From DATKEH01 sp035546355 (GTDB lineage: Bacteria; Acidobacteriota; Thermoanaerobaculia; Multivoradales; JAIOJS01): a DNA stretch of 8,672 nucleotides. Positions 8,532 through 8,672 of the stretch are shown here, in pieces. The first letter of the stretch is position 1. Each line of letters opens with the position of its first letter. Location of the stretch: contig DATKEH010000020.1 in NCBI GenBank assembly GCA_035546355.1, positions 1-8,672 on the forward strand, written 5' to 3'. The notes under the pieces are model-generated. The model was not told the origin of the DNA and searched no databases. It was given only the letters and a program-made list of their open reading frames with translations. Both the position numbers and the translations under genes were made by a program.

Positions 8532-8621
8532 CTAGGCCAGACGGTTGTGGACGAAGCCCCGCCACCACCAGCGGCTGGCGCCGGTGACGGTGGTGGTGCG
8601 GGCGGAGTCCGAAGTCGTCAT
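8532..8621 (-). CDS. trpL: trp operon leader peptide with three consecutive Trp codons
   Basis: A short ORF of 29 codons plus TAG, starting ATG at 8621. Codons 18-20 (8570-8562) are TGG TGG TGG, giving SRWWWRGF, the mark of a tryptophan-sensing leader peptide. Tryptophan is rare, so three in a row directly upstream of trp genes and just after a strong promoter is unlikely to be chance. Ribosomes short of charged tRNA-Trp should stall here. There is no good Shine-Dalgarno sequence (only GCAGG two bases before the ATG), and the predicted 5' UTR is about 8-10 nt, so initiation may be nearly leaderless. The stop codon is immediately followed by segment 1 of the RNA switch. Codons 9-11 are ACC ACC ACC (Thr), complementary to the Trp codons. 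The peptide itself probably has no function beyond being translated. Confidence 0.92.
   Translation of the reverse strand: MTTSDSARTTTVTGASRWWWRGFVHNRLA
8562..8596 (-). promoter_or_regulatory. hairpin between the Thr and Trp codon runs of trpL
   Basis: Within the trpL coding RNA, CCACCACC (8596-8589, from the three Thr codons) is perfectly complementary to GGUGGUGG (8569-8562, the Trp codons). This gives 8 bp plus one possible G-U pair, with a loop of about 18 nt. The Trp codon run can alternatively pair with CCACAACC (8550-8543) at 7 of 8 positions. Either helix could act as a pause hairpin that synchronises polymerase and ribosome, or could mask the Trp codons when trpL is not translated. 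Both pairings were read by eye and no folding energy was computed. Confidence 0.5.
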
Positions 8622-8637
8622 GGCCTGCTGCGCGGCG

Positions 8638-8667
8638 ATTACAGCAGCGGCCCCGGGGGCCTGTCAA
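8638..8667 (-). promoter_or_regulatory. sigma70-type promoter of the trp operon
   Basis: Read on the minus strand, a perfect -35 hexamer TTGACA (8667-8662) is followed after 18 bp by TGTAAT (8643-8638), one mismatch from TATAAT. The -10 is preceded by TGC (8646-8644), an extended -10 element. These AT-rich hexamers stand out in very GC-rich surroundings and sit just before the trp leader peptide. Transcription should start near 8631-8629, leaving only about 8-10 nt before the leader ATG. The spacer holds an inverted repeat, GGCCCC-C-GGGGCC. The window ends 5 bp upstream of the -35, so upstream elements cannot be seen. Confidence 0.85.
8649..8661. repeat. 13-bp inverted repeat in the promoter spacer
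   Basis: GGCCCC, one central base, then GGGGCC: a perfect dyad lying exactly between the -35 and -10 hexamers. A protein bound here would block RNA polymerase, so it could be an operator. However, the dyad uses only G and C in a GC-rich genome and could be chance. No repressor gene is present in the window. Confidence 0.4.
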
Positions 8668-8672
8668 GCGAG

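Noticed and set aside
8473..8667. Minus-strand 64-codon frame covering the leader region
   Set aside because: It starts within the promoter -35 region, upstream of the expected transcript start, and is out of frame with the WWW leader peptide, which explains the region better.

Overview
The window is a high-GC bacterial segment holding one complete tryptophan operon, all on the minus strand and read from right to left. The order is promoter, trpL leader peptide, RNA switch, aroDE, trpE, trpG, trpD, trpC, trpF, trpB, trpA, then the 5' end of an alpha/beta-hydrolase gene that leaves the window at position 1. No mobile element, tRNA, rRNA or CRISPR array is visible. The high GC, frequent GTG starts and bifunctional AroD-AroE fusion would suit a GC-rich lineage such as some Acidobacteriota, but the sequence alone does not fix the taxonomy.

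Biosynthesis: AroDE converts 3-dehydroquinate to shikimate. TrpE and TrpG make anthranilate from chorismate and glutamine, TrpD adds phosphoribose, TrpF isomerises, TrpC closes the indole ring, and TrpA and TrpB make tryptophan from indoleglycerol phosphate and serine. All catalytic residues I could place are present, so the pathway looks functional. TrpE keeps the motifs expected for feedback inhibition by tryptophan.

Regulation is the most interesting part. At the right edge is a strong sigma70-type promoter (TTGACA, 18 bp, TGTAAT). About 8-10 nt after the predicted start of transcription begins a 29-codon leader peptide with three consecutive Trp codons. Between its stop codon and the TTG start of aroDE are five RNA segments that can pair as 1:2, 2:3, 3:4 and 4:5. 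Segment 5 is a perfect Shine-Dalgarno sequence, and no U-tract follows any hairpin. This predicts ribosome-mediated control of translation rather than an E. coli-style transcription terminator. A ribosome ending at the leader stop would cover segment 1, so 2:3 and 4:5 form and the ribosome site of aroDE is hidden. A ribosome stalled at the Trp codons leaves segment 1 free, so 1:2 and 3:4 form and the site is open.

Nearly every downstream junction is a 4-base start/stop overlap (GTGA or ATGA), with one 26-bp overlap and one 11-nt gap. Translational coupling could therefore carry the single upstream decision through the operon. The one looser spot is aroDE/trpE, where the trpE start is ambiguous and a 31-codon mini-ORF may bridge the gap.
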